From Cohnella baijiui (GTDB lineage: Bacteria > Bacillota > Bacilli > Paenibacillales > Paenibacillaceae): a stretch of DNA of 64,000 nt. Each line of letters starts with the position of its first letter. Position 1 is the first letter of the stretch. Below the pieces are notes generated by a model that saw nothing but the letters and a program-made list of their open reading frames with translations, did no database searches and was not told the origin of the DNA. Made by a program: the position numbers and the translations under genes. Shown in pieces: positions 33,689 to 41,767 of the stretch. Location of the stretch: the NCBI RefSeq assembly GCF_020731285.1, contig NZ_JAJFOW010000018.1, forward strand, positions 46,801 to 110,800, in the 5' to 3' direction.

Positions 33689-34515
33689 CTACACCGTGCC
33701 TGCCAGCGCGGCAGGCGCGATCGGCGGAGCCATCCTGCCCTTGCCGTGCGGGATGCACAGCGGCGTGCCGTAAAGCGGATCGGGGATGATGTCGCACCGG
33801 AGCCCGAATACCGCATCGATCAGCGCGGCGTCCACGATTTCCGCCGGATTGCCCTGCGCGTAGACGGCCCCGTCCTTGACGGCGACGATGTGTCGGCGTA
33901 GCGGCAGGCGAGGTTGATGTCGTGCAGCACCATGACGATCGTGCGCTGCTCGCGGGCGTTCAGCTCGTAGAGCAAGTCGAGCACCTCGATCTGATGCGTC
34001 AAATCGAGATAGGTCGTCGGCTCGTCGAGCAGGATGACGTCCGTCTGCTGCGCGAGCGTCATCGCGATCCACGCCCGCTGGCGCTGGCCGCCGGAGAGCG
34101 AGTCGACGGGCCGTTCCGCCAGTCCGTCCATGCCGGTCGCGGCTAACGCCGCCTTGACGCTCGCTTCGTCCTCCGCCGACCACTGCTGCAGCCAGCTCTG
34201 GTACGGATAGCGTCCCTGCTTCACGAGCTGCAGCACGGTCAGTCCTTCCGGCGCCGTCGGGCCCTGCGGGAGGATCGCCATGCGCCTCGCGACCTCCTTG
34301 GTCGTCAGCTTGGCGATGTCTTCGCCGCTCAGGACGACCGTTCCCCGTTGCGGCTTGAGCAGCCGCGCCATCGCCCGCAGCAGCGTCGACTTGCCGCAGC
34401 CGTTGCTGCCGATCAGCACGGTCGTCTCGCCGGAAGGGATGGACAGGTTCAGTTCCTTAAAGATTGCGGCCCCTCCGTAGGACAAAGACAGCTGCTTGGC
34501 TTCCAATGTGGCCAT
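33689..34515 (-). pseudogene. Siderophore ABC transporter ATPase with a -1 frameshift
   Basis: FecE/FhuC-type ATPase. From 34515 the frame gives Walker A GSNGCGKST, signature LSGGQRQR, Walker B VILLDEPTTYLD and the switch His in MVLHDINLACRYAD. It then goes out of frame at about 33892 and ends at 33820 (231 residues). One base earlier in phase, the expected end continues (HIVAVKDGAVYAQGNPAEIV and so on) to the stop at 33689. Restoring one missing base (GG instead of G near 33892 on the plus strand) would give about 275 residues, the usual length. All catalytic motifs precede the shift, so the shortened protein may still work. A sequencing error is possible. It is the last gene of the importer operon. 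Confidence 0.85.
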
Positions 34516-34533
34516 GAGATTCCCTCCTCGCGA

Positions 34534-35577
34534 TTAAGCTTTCCCTTGACGGTACAACAAATATAGGAAGAACGGCGCGCCGACCGCGGCCGTAAAAACG
34601 CCCGCCGCCACGTCCTGCGGGTAAAAGGCCGTTCGCGCCACGAGATCCGCGACGAGCAGGATGAGCGCCCCGAGCAGCGCGCTGACCGGCAGCAGGCCGC
34701 CGAAGGACGGCCCGACGAGCTTGCGCGCCATGTGCGGCGCCATGAGCCCGATGAAGGAGATCGCGCCGCCGATGGCGACCGCCGCGCCGGCGAGCGCGAC
34801 GGCGAGCAGCAGCAAGACGAGCCGCTGCCGGGGGACGTTCGCGCCCGCGCTGCCCGCCACCTCCTCGCCGAGGGCGTGGACGTTGACGTGCCGCGCCTGC
34901 AGCCAGGTGAGCGGCAGCAGCACCGCCACCCAGGGCAGCAGCGGGAGCACTTCCTTCTGCCAGGAGGCGCCGTAGATGCTGCCGGTCATGAAGGTGACCG
35001 ACTTGACCGCCAGCATGAACGGGCTCGAGATGATGAGCATATAGGCGGTCGCCTTGAACGCGGCGGACAGTCCGGTGCCGATCAGCACGAGCCGGATCGG
35101 CGAGACGCCGCCCCGCCAGGCAAGCGCGTAGAGCAGCGCGGTTACGGCGAACGCGCAGATGATGGCGCCGACGGGCATCCACTTGATGGACAGCGTGCCG
35201 TAAAAGAGATAGAGGAACAGGACGGCGCCGAGCGAAGCGCCTTCGGTGATGCCCGTCACGTCCGGCGAAGCGAGCGGATTCCGCACGAGTCCCTGGAGGA
35301 CGGCGCCCGCGACGGCAAGCGAGGCGCCGACGAGCACGGCGATGACGATGCGCGGCAGACGCAGCTGGTTCACGACGACCTCGTGCATCGCGTCGCCTCC
35401 GCCGAAGACGGCCCGGACGACGTCCAGCGGGGAGATCCAGGTGCTGCCGATCCCTGTGCTGACGACCATGACGAGAAGCGTCAGCAGCGCGAGAACGGCC
35501 GTCCAACGCAGGGCTTTGCGGTCGACCAGCAGCGACAGGCGGGGGCGGTTCGACCGCCATGCGACATATTTGCTCAT
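34534..35577 (-). CDS. Iron-siderophore ABC permease (FecD type)
   Basis: 347 residues, FecCD/BtuC family with about nine to ten membrane helices. LPRIVIAVLVGASLAVAGAV followed by LQGLVRNPLASPDVTGITEG is the family's central conserved stretch, and FIGLMAPHMARKLVG contacts the ATPase. ATG 35577 overlaps the stop of the upstream permease by four bases (ATGA), so the two are made together. The pair forms a heterodimeric channel for ferric siderophores. Confidence 0.93.
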   Translation of the reverse strand: MSKYVAWRSNRPRLSLLVDRKALRWTAVLALLTLLVMVVSTGIGSTWISPLDVVRAVFGGGDAMHEVVVNQLRLPRIVIAVLVGASLAVAGAVLQGLVRNPLASPDVTGITEGASLGAVLFLYLFYGTLSIKWMPVGAIICAFAVTALLYALAWRGGVSPIRLVLIGTGLSAAFKATAYMLIISSPFMLAVKSVTFMTGSIYGASWQKEVLPLLPWVAVLLPLTWLQARHVNVHALGEEVAGSAGANVPRQRLVLLLLAVALAGAAVAIGGAISFIGLMAPHMARKLVGPSFGGLLPVSALLGALILLVADLVARTAFYPQDVAAGVFTAAVGAPFFLYLLYRQGKA

Positions 35578-36557
35578 CCGATCCGCCTCCCCTTTCGTGC
35601 GATGTAAACGAAGAATGGGACGCCCAGAATCGCCGTAGCCACCCCGACGGGGATCTCCGACGGCATGGCGATGTACCGCGATCCCAGATCCGCCGCCACG
35701 AGGAGGATCGCTCCGAAGAGGGCGCTGAACGGGATCAGCCAGCGGTAGTCGGTGCCGACGAAGTAGCGAACCAGATGCGGAATGATGATGCCGACAAAGG
35801 CGATCGGGCCTGCGACGGCCACGGAAGCCCCGGCCAGCAGGATGACAACGAGCGAGGCGAAACCTTTGATCTTCGCCGTCGACTGGCCGAGTCCGCGGGC
35901 CACGTCGTCTCCCATCTCCAGCACATTGAGGTGCCGGGAGAGCAGCAGCGCGATCGCCATGCCGACGGCCATATAAGGCAGCACCGCGACGAGCATGTTC
36001 ATATCCCGGCCGGCGACCGAGCCGACCATCCAGATGAGCACTTGGTCGAACATGCGACCGTCCGCCAGCATGTAGCCCTGCGTAAGCGAGAAGAAAAACG
36101 CCGCGATCGTCGCGCCTGCGAGCGTGATCTTCACGGGCGTCATGCCGTCACGGCCCATGCTGCCGAGGAAGTAGACGATCGCCCCGCTGATCGCCGCGCC
36201 GACCAGCGCGACCAGCGTCAGCTCGCGCGTCCCGGTGAAGCCGAGCAGGCCCGAGCCGAGCACGACGAAAAAGGCTGCGCCGGAGTTGATCCCGAGCGTG
36301 CTGGGCGAAGCGATCGGGTTGCGGGAGATGACTTGCATGATCGCGCCCGCGACGGCGAGGCTCGCGCCTACGCACGCGGCGACGAGCGCGCGAGGTACGC
36401 GCGCCGTGCGGATGATCAGGTGCGCCTGGGATTCGTCGTACCGGGTAAACGCGCGCGTAATCTCGGCGAACGAAATATTGGTGATGCCGAACGCGATGCT
36501 GCACGCGATCGCGACGAGGAGGAGAAGCGTGAACAAGACGAACGATAAAAGTCTCAT
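35574..36557 (-). CDS. Iron-siderophore ABC permease (FecC type)
   Basis: 327 residues of the same family. VPRALVAACVGASLAVAGAI, MQVISRNPIASPSTLGINSG and FVGIIIPHLVRYFVGTDYRW are the conserved blocks. It is the first gene of the leftward importer operon and begins about 85 bp from a Fur box. The partner lipoprotein is transcribed the other way from the same control region. Which siderophore is carried cannot be told. Confidence 0.93.
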   Translation of the reverse strand: MRLLSFVLFTLLLLVAIACSIAFGITNISFAEITRAFTRYDESQAHLIIRTARVPRALVAACVGASLAVAGAIMQVISRNPIASPSTLGINSGAAFFVVLGSGLLGFTGTRELTLVALVGAAISGAIVYFLGSMGRDGMTPVKITLAGATIAAFFFSLTQGYMLADGRMFDQVLIWMVGSVAGRDMNMLVAVLPYMAVGMAIALLLSRHLNVLEMGDDVARGLGQSTAKIKGFASLVVILLAGASVAVAGPIAFVGIIIPHLVRYFVGTDYRWLIPFSALFGAILLVAADLGSRYIAMPSEIPVGVATAILGVPFFVYIARKGRRIG

Positions 36558-36641
36558 GACGGCCTGCTTCCTATATGAAATGGCCCGATGGGCCGACTTT
36601 GTCTCTTAAAGAAGTCTAGTTTATTGTCGATTTGATGTCAA

Positions 36642-36721
36642 TGAGAATGATTATCACAAAATCGTTGACAGCGCCGATCACATTCCGATATAGTGTTCCA
36701 TGTGAGTGATAATGATTATCA
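36642..36721. promoter_or_regulatory. Divergent iron-control region with two Fur boxes
   Basis: TGAGAATGATTATCA (36642-36656) and the perfect 7-1-7 box TGATAATGATTATCA (36707-36721) are 65 bp apart. TTGACA (36665-36670), an 18-bp spacer and TATAGT (36689-36694) form the promoter of the rightward lipoprotein; the perfect box covers its expected start site. The other box is placed to control the leftward permease operon. Confidence 0.9.
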
Positions 36722-36757
36722 AATAAACGGAAGAAAAGCGTTAAGGGGGAGCAGCAA

Positions 36758-37771
36758 GTGGCAGCAGGCAAGCAGCGGAAGTGGGGTTGGAGCGTCATGG
36801 CGCTCGTCCTCGTCCTGGTTATGACGGGGTGCGGCGGCAATAACAATAGCGACACGAGGAACTCGGCTTCGCCGTCCGGGACGTCGACGGCTTCGGCATC
36901 CGCGTCCGGAACCGACGGGGAAATGCGCACGATCAAGCACGCGATGGGAGAGACGCCGGTCAAGGCGCATCCGGAACGGGTCGTCGTGCTGACCAACGAA
37001 GGGACGGAGGCGGTGCTCGCGCTCGGCGTCAAGCCGGTCGGCGCGGTGAAGTCCTGGACGGCAGATCCTTGGTACGACCATATTAAAGACCAAATGGAAG
37101 GCGTCGCGGTCGTCGGCGACGAAGGCCAGCCGAACCTCGAGCTCATCGCGGGACTGAAGCCCGATCTCATCCTCGCCAACAAGATGCGTCACGAGAAGAT
37201 CTACGACCAGCTCAAGGCGATCGCCCCGACGGTCGAATCCGAGACGCTGCGCGGCGAGTGGAAGACGAACTTCAAGCTCTACGCCGACGCGTTGAACAAG
37301 CAGGCCGAAGGCGACAAGCTGATCGGCGACTTCGACGCCAAGATCGACGACTTCCGGGCCAAGGCCGGCGACAAGCTCAAGGAGACGGTGTCCGTCGTCC
37401 GGTTCATGGCAGGCAAGACGCGGGTCTATCACCAAGATACGTTTACCGGCATCATTTTTAAGCAAATCGGACTCACCCGCAATCCGATGACCTTGAACGC
37501 GAAGGAACAGTTCGTAGACGAGATTACGAAGGAACGTCTGCCGGAAGCGGACGCCGACCGTCTGTTCTACTTCACGTACGAAACCGGCGACGGCAAAGGC
37601 ACCGCGCTGGAGCAGGAGACGACGGCCGATCCGATCTGGAAGAGCCTCGGCGCCGTGAAGAACGGCAAAGTGTACCGCGTCGACGACGCCGTCTGGAATA
37701 CGGCAGGGGGCATCATCGCCGCCAACTTGATGGTCGATCAGCTGGCCGACATCTACGAGATCAAGCTCTAA
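36758..37771 (+). CDS. Iron-siderophore substrate-binding lipoprotein
   Basis: 337 residues. The lipoprotein signal (WSVMALVLVLVMTGC, lipobox MTGC) is followed by a Ser/Thr/Ala tether. The mature protein is of the FepB/FhuD-type family: HPERVVVLTNEGTEAVLALG, PNLELIAGLKPDLILANKM and YRVDDAVWNTAGGIIAANLM. GTG 36758 follows AAGGGGGAG. It lies divergent to the two permease genes and the damaged ATPase gene, with Fur boxes between them. A terminator follows the stop by about 20 bp. Confidence 0.93.
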   Translation: MAAGKQRKWGWSVMALVLVLVMTGCGGNNNSDTRNSASPSGTSTASASASGTDGEMRTIKHAMGETPVKAHPERVVVLTNEGTEAVLALGVKPVGAVKSWTADPWYDHIKDQMEGVAVVGDEGQPNLELIAGLKPDLILANKMRHEKIYDQLKAIAPTVESETLRGEWKTNFKLYADALNKQAEGDKLIGDFDAKIDDFRAKAGDKLKETVSVVRFMAGKTRVYHQDTFTGIIFKQIGLTRNPMTLNAKEQFVDEITKERLPEADADRLFYFTYETGDGKGTALEQETTADPIWKSLGAVKNGKVYRVDDAVWNTAGGIIAANLMVDQLADIYEIKL

Positions 37772-37790
37772 GGCGCCGCGACGCGCCGTC

Positions 37791-37823
37791 ATCCCCCGTC
37801 CCGCCGGACGGGGGATTTTTTTT
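37791..37823 (+). terminator. Terminator after siderophore-binding lipoprotein
   Basis: ATCCCCCGTCC / GGACGGGGGAT stem, loop CGCC, followed by eight T residues. Confidence 0.92.
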
Positions 37824-37930
37824 GACGGCCGGGCGCTCGCCGCGCATTCATTTCCCCCGCCGATTGGCCGACATAAAGAAGTAGACGTCAACGAGAAGAG
37901 TAACTACCTACGGCAACGGGAGCGAGAGCG

Positions 37931-38959
37931 ATGAAACTAACGGATATCGAAAGTGTAGAGCCGGGACAGACGCTGGGCAAAACGATCTTCTCGGAGAACG
38001 GCACGGTGCTGCTCTCGGCGGGCGTTCATTTAACGGTGTTTATGATCAGTACGCTCAAGCGTTTGGGCGTCACGATGGTGTATTTGTCCGATCCGTCCGC
38101 GCCGGACATCGAGATCGACGAAGTGCTCTCGGAAGAGACCAAGATGATGGTCGTCCAGCAGATGTCCTCGACGTTCGAGGCGCTGCGCTCGGGCAAGCCT
38201 TTCCATACGAAGGCGATCAGTGTGACGGTCGACCAGCTGATGGACGACGTGCTCAAAAACCAAAACGTGCTCGTGCAGCTGTCCGACATCCGGACCGAGG
38301 ACAACGCCATGTACATCCATTCCATGAACGTCTGCATGATGGCGACCATGGTTGGGCTCAACATGGGGCTTAATATGATCCAGCTGAAGGAGCTGGCGGT
38401 CGGCGCCCTGCTGCACGACATCGGCAAGGTCGGGCTGGGCGAAACGCAGGAGGAAGGCCGCACCCACCACGCCTGGCGGGGCTTCGAGCTGCTCAAGCTG
38501 AAGCGGGAATACAGCCTGCTGATTTCCCACGTCGCCTTTCAGCATCACGAGGCGGTGGACGGCAGCGGCAAGCCTAGAGGGCTTTCAGGCGACGAAATCC
38601 ACCTGTATGCCAAGATCGCCGCGGTCGCGGACCGTTACGACAATATGGTCAACGGCAAAACGGAGGAGGGCAGACGGCTGTCGCCGCACGAAGCGATCGA
38701 GCGGCTGCACGCCTTGTCGGGCACCGTGCTCGACAGGGAGGTGCTGATCGAATTTTTGCGGATCGTCTCCGTATACCCGAACGGGATTTCGGTGCGGCTG
38801 TCGAGCCGGCAGACGGGCGTCGTCGTCGGACAGCACCGGGGATTGCCGGGACGCCCGGTCGTCCGGGTGATCGAAAAGGACGGGGAGGAAGCCGTCGAAG
38901 CGCGGGAAATCGATCTGGCGCAGCATCCGACGATCTTCATCGAGACGGTGCTGAACTGA
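37931..38959 (+). CDS. HD-GYP-type domain protein, probable c-di-GMP phosphodiesterase
   Basis: 342 residues, no membrane helix. Residues about 1-60 resemble the small N-terminal domain found in bacillar HD-GYP proteins. The HD motif is ALLHDIGKVGLGE with His162-Asp163. Further metal ligands are in ISHVAFQHHEAVDGSG and IAAVADRYDNMVNG. The GYP motif reads HHEAVDGSGKPRGL: the Tyr of G-Y-P is Lys here. Most metal ligands are kept, so catalysis is plausible, but binding of c-di-GMP may differ. A diguanylate cyclase lies 5.5 kb away (43422). Confidence 0.82.
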   Translation: MKLTDIESVEPGQTLGKTIFSENGTVLLSAGVHLTVFMISTLKRLGVTMVYLSDPSAPDIEIDEVLSEETKMMVVQQMSSTFEALRSGKPFHTKAISVTVDQLMDDVLKNQNVLVQLSDIRTEDNAMYIHSMNVCMMATMVGLNMGLNMIQLKELAVGALLHDIGKVGLGETQEEGRTHHAWRGFELLKLKREYSLLISHVAFQHHEAVDGSGKPRGLSGDEIHLYAKIAAVADRYDNMVNGKTEEGRRLSPHEAIERLHALSGTVLDREVLIEFLRIVSVYPNGISVRLSSRQTGVVVGQHRGLPGRPVVRVIEKDGEEAVEAREIDLAQHPTIFIETVLN

Positions 38960-39042
38960 TCCCCGAGCGGCTCAGACGAGACGCTCCTTCGAGACGCTCC
39001 GCCGGGCCGCGCAGCCGGCAAGAATCGGCATGCGCGGCCGAG

Positions 39043-39123
39043 TTGCCCGCATTGTCCCGACCATGCTATCATAGGGTTCACAAGCCTTGCGCCCGGCGCT
39101 CGCGCCGATTGCGGGGCTTTTTA
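39043..39123 (+). promoter_or_regulatory. Promoter followed by leader hairpin before yneF
   Basis: TTGCCC (39043-39048), an 18-bp spacer and TATCAT (39067-39072). At 39082-39123, within the first bases of the expected transcript, AAGCC and GGCGC pair with GCGCC and GGCTT, followed by TTTTATT. This is a terminator-like stem upstream of the yneF start (39156). It may instead terminate read-through from the HD-GYP gene. Confidence 0.5.
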
Positions 39124-39155
39124 TTCTGAATCGACAGTCGGGGGTATGCAATCAC

Positions 39156-39377
39156 ATGGTTTGGAACATTCTCATCCCGGTACTGACGCTGATCGTCGGC
39201 ATCGTGCTCGGATTTATTATCGGCGTATTCTATCTTCGCAACCAAATGACGAAGATGCAGAGCGATCCGGACGCGCTGGCGAAGATGGCCAAGCAAATGG
39301 GCTACAATATGAACAAGCAGCAGCTGCAGAAGGCGCAGCAAATGATGAAAAACCAAAATTTTAAAAACCGCAAATAA
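39156..39377 (+). CDS. yneF: YneF-family (UPF0154) small membrane protein
   Basis: 73 residues, matching the family length. One N-terminal membrane helix (WNILIPVLTLIVGIVLGFII, about 3-22) is followed by GVFYLRNQMTK and the typical QMGYNMNKQQLQKAQQMM tail. The function in bacilli is not established. ATG 39156 is chosen as in homologues, with a GGGGG site about 11 bases before. The upstream extension of the frame lies in the hairpin region. folE follows after 61 bp. Confidence 0.88.
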   Translation: MVWNILIPVLTLIVGIVLGFIIGVFYLRNQMTKMQSDPDALAKMAKQMGYNMNKQQLQKAQQMMKNQNFKNRK

Positions 39378-39438
39378 GCGCCGAAGCCGGTCCGGAACCG
39401 GCAGCGCGCGGCTTGCCATCGAAAAGGGGGGAATACCT

Positions 39439-40032
39439 ATGGCGGGGTTGAAGGATTATGTCAATGACAGCGTAGCTGCGAACCGCGAGCAGGTGGAGCA
39501 TCACATTCGCGAAATTCTGAAGCTGATCGGCGAGGACGTGGAGCGGGAGGGGCTGCTCGATACGCCCGCGCGGGTGACGCGGATGTACGAAGAGATCTTC
39601 GGCGGGTACAGCGTCGATCCGCGCGACGCGCTCGGCGTCACGTTCGACGAGCGGCACGAGGAGCTCGTCATCGTGAAGGATATCGTCTACTACAGCCAGT
39701 GCGAGCATCATATGGCTCCGTTCTTCGGCAAAGCGCACATCGGTTACATTCCGAGCGGCAAGATCGCGGGCCTCAGCAAGCTGGCGCGCCTCGTGGAAGC
39801 CGTCACGCGCAGGCTGCAGGTGCAGGAGCGCATCACCTCGCAGGTCGCGGACATTCTCGAGGAAGTGCTGCAGCCGCACGGAGTCATGGTCGTCGTCGAA
39901 GGCGAACATCTGTGCATGTGCGCCCGCGGCGTCAAAAAGCCCGGCAGCAAGACGGTAACCTCGGCCGTGCGCGGCCAGTTCCGGCAAAATCCGGCGCTGC
40001 GCTCGGAGTTTCTTTCGCTCATCAAGGAATAG
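39439..40032 (+). CDS. folE: GTP cyclohydrolase I
   Basis: 197 residues, normal length. The zinc site is formed by YYSQCEHHMAPF and CMCARGVKKPGSKT; HIGYIPSGKIAGLSKLARLV is the family signature. It makes 7,8-dihydroneopterin triphosphate, the first step of folate and, in bacilli, queuosine-precursor synthesis; queG lies 7 kb away. AAGGGGGGAA precedes ATG 39439. Confidence 0.96.
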   Translation: MAGLKDYVNDSVAANREQVEHHIREILKLIGEDVEREGLLDTPARVTRMYEEIFGGYSVDPRDALGVTFDERHEELVIVKDIVYYSQCEHHMAPFFGKAHIGYIPSGKIAGLSKLARLVEAVTRRLQVQERITSQVADILEEVLQPHGVMVVVEGEHLCMCARGVKKPGSKTVTSAVRGQFRQNPALRSEFLSLIKE

Positions 40033-40123
40033 CATCCGCATGTAAATAGGAGGGTGTCTCCAATGTAAGTCTGTTCACGCGACAGACAGCTCTCCTCCAT
40101 CCCCAAACGTATGAAAACGAAGG

Positions 40124-40162
40124 AATGGCGGTGTTTGGGGAGATGATCCCTGCACCGCCATT
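40124..40162 (+). terminator. Hairpin downstream of folE
   Basis: Perfect 10-bp stem AATGGCGGTG / CACCGCCATT with a 19-base loop and TTTC after it. It is a candidate folE terminator. Confidence 0.5.
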
Positions 40163-40300
40163 TCTCGCTTTCGATCCGCTGCCTTCAACAAATGATGGCC
40201 AAGCAAAAGCCATCCGACCTCCAAGCTTACCTTCGGCATGACGCGAAGCAGAAAACGCCGGAATCCGCTTTCCGTGTTGCCTACCCCGCATCCGACGATA

Positions 40301-40484
40301 TAGATGCAAATGTACATCTAATTTTGCTATATTTCCTATTTAATGGTCATATAGTTGCAATCGTACAACTAAATGATCCGTTTTATGCGTACAGGACGGA
40401 TTGACGCTAAATTAGATGTACTTTTACAAGTAAACCGCTCCACCCTCCCGAAATGGCCCTAATTAGATGTACGAATGCAGCTAA
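40301..40484. repeat. Four-box dyad element, copy A
   Basis: Four boxes of about 20 bp, each an imperfect dyad, start with TAG at 40301, 40352, 40413 and 40464, steps of 51, 61 and 51 bp. Examples are TAGATGcaaatgtaCATCTA and TAGTTG-N8-CAACTA. Copy B at 48681 has the same box types in the same order and the same steps, although the sequence between boxes differs. The rest of the convergent gap (40033-40763) contains a few short inverted repeats and no supported gene. Confidence 0.8.
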
Positions 40485-40763
40485 CTTACTGAGCGACCCG
40501 AACCGAGTGCAAACAAGGCCAATTGGCATACACCAGTGGCGAACCATCGGCCGGGATCCGACGAATTTGCACCAAGGCCCAACTCAACTGATTCAATCGA
40601 AACCAGCCTCGCAGATTGCCACGCGTCAGAGGCAGCCGTCATGAATGGAAGGATCGTCAATGGATGCCCATTCATCCGCATTGAAAACCGCGCTGCTGAC
40701 TCGGGTCCTATTACAACCTTATGAGACAGCCTCTATTTTTTGTTCGTCTTGTCCCGGGTTGGC

Positions 40764-41510
40764 TTAGGGCCACCGAACCCGATACCAATAGGGATACAGA
40801 TCTTCGTAGCCGAGCTTCTCGTACAGCCGCTGAGCGGGGGCGTTGTCCTGCAGGACCTGGAGATAGCTGGCGACGGCGCCGCGAGCGCGCCCCCACTTCA
40901 GGATATGAAGCAGCAGCTGCTCGGCGAAGCCCCGGCCGCGCAGGCGCGGGTCGGTGACGATGTCGTACAGCCCGACGTAGCCATCCTCGAGGACGCCGAT
41001 GCCGCAGGCGGCGGGGGCTCCTTCGTGGTACAAGGCGAAGAACGCCTTGGTCAGGCAGCCCGGTCCCAGCATCCGGGTCGCGGTCGACTGCTGGCGTTCG
41101 TTGAGCGGAAGCAGAGAGGAGGCTGCGGCAAGCCATTCCGGCGTGAGCGCGGACGAGATGCGGACCTCGCGCAGCATGGGCTCGGGCAGCGGTGTGGATA
41201 CGAGGGACCGCGTTTTGACGGCGGACGCGTCTTGTCTGGCGTATCCGTAGTCGTCCAGCGTGCGGTCGAGGTGCTCCGGTGCGGTGAAGGGCGTGATTTT
41301 GAAGATCGTGGGCAGTCCCGCCGCATGGTAGAGGTCCTCACAGTAGCCCACCTTCTCGCGAAGATCGCGAATCGCGCCGGCGTGAAGCGGCTGCACGGAG
41401 TTGGCACGCTTCGTATAGCCCTCCGCCATCCGAATGACCCAGCCGTCGTACAGGAACTGCTGCAGGGCGGGCCAGGCGTTTAACGTCAATTGTTCGATAC
41501 GCTCGCGCAT
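40764..41510 (-). CDS. GNAT-family N-acetyltransferase, two-part
   Basis: 248 residues. The C-terminal half is a clear GNAT domain with motif A DIVTDPRLRGRGFAEQLLLH (about 188-207) and LQVLQDNAPAQRLYEKLGYE. The N-terminal half (NAWPALQQFLYDGWVIRMAE, TKRANSVQPLHAG) is the degenerate partner seen in larger acetyltransferases of this type. The substrate is unknown. ATG 41510 begins MRERIEQLTLNAWPA. It is divergent from the Gfo/Idh gene. Confidence 0.86.
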   Translation of the reverse strand: MRERIEQLTLNAWPALQQFLYDGWVIRMAEGYTKRANSVQPLHAGAIRDLREKVGYCEDLYHAAGLPTIFKITPFTAPEHLDRTLDDYGYARQDASAVKTRSLVSTPLPEPMLREVRISSALTPEWLAAASSLLPLNERQQSTATRMLGPGCLTKAFFALYHEGAPAACGIGVLEDGYVGLYDIVTDPRLRGRGFAEQLLLHILKWGRARGAVASYLQVLQDNAPAQRLYEKLGYEDLYPYWYRVRWP

Positions 41511-41591
41511 GGGCGCTTCCCCCTTCCCGACGGGCTGAAGCGGTTCGCGGCCTGGCGGCTGCGAACGCGCGGTCCGTTTCCTTTCGATAAG

Positions 41592-41623
41592 AATAAATAT
41601 ACAGTTATTTTAATAAATATACA
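41592..41623. repeat. 20-bp-spaced direct repeat in AT-rich divergent region
   Basis: AATAAATATACA occurs at 41592-41603 and 41612-41623, exactly two helical turns apart, in a very AT-rich patch between divergent genes. It may be a promoter-proximal regulator site; the -10 like hexamers TATACA lie within. Confidence 0.4.
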
Positions 41624-41767
41624 ATACTTTTTGCGACGGCAAATCCTTCTTTTGCTGCCCCATGTCCACGATGAATAAGAAGAGGGCTAATTTGAACATC
41701 GTATCGGCGTCGGATGTCGATTATGATGAGGATAAACCGTTTTCACATCGAATGGGGGCAAAAGACC

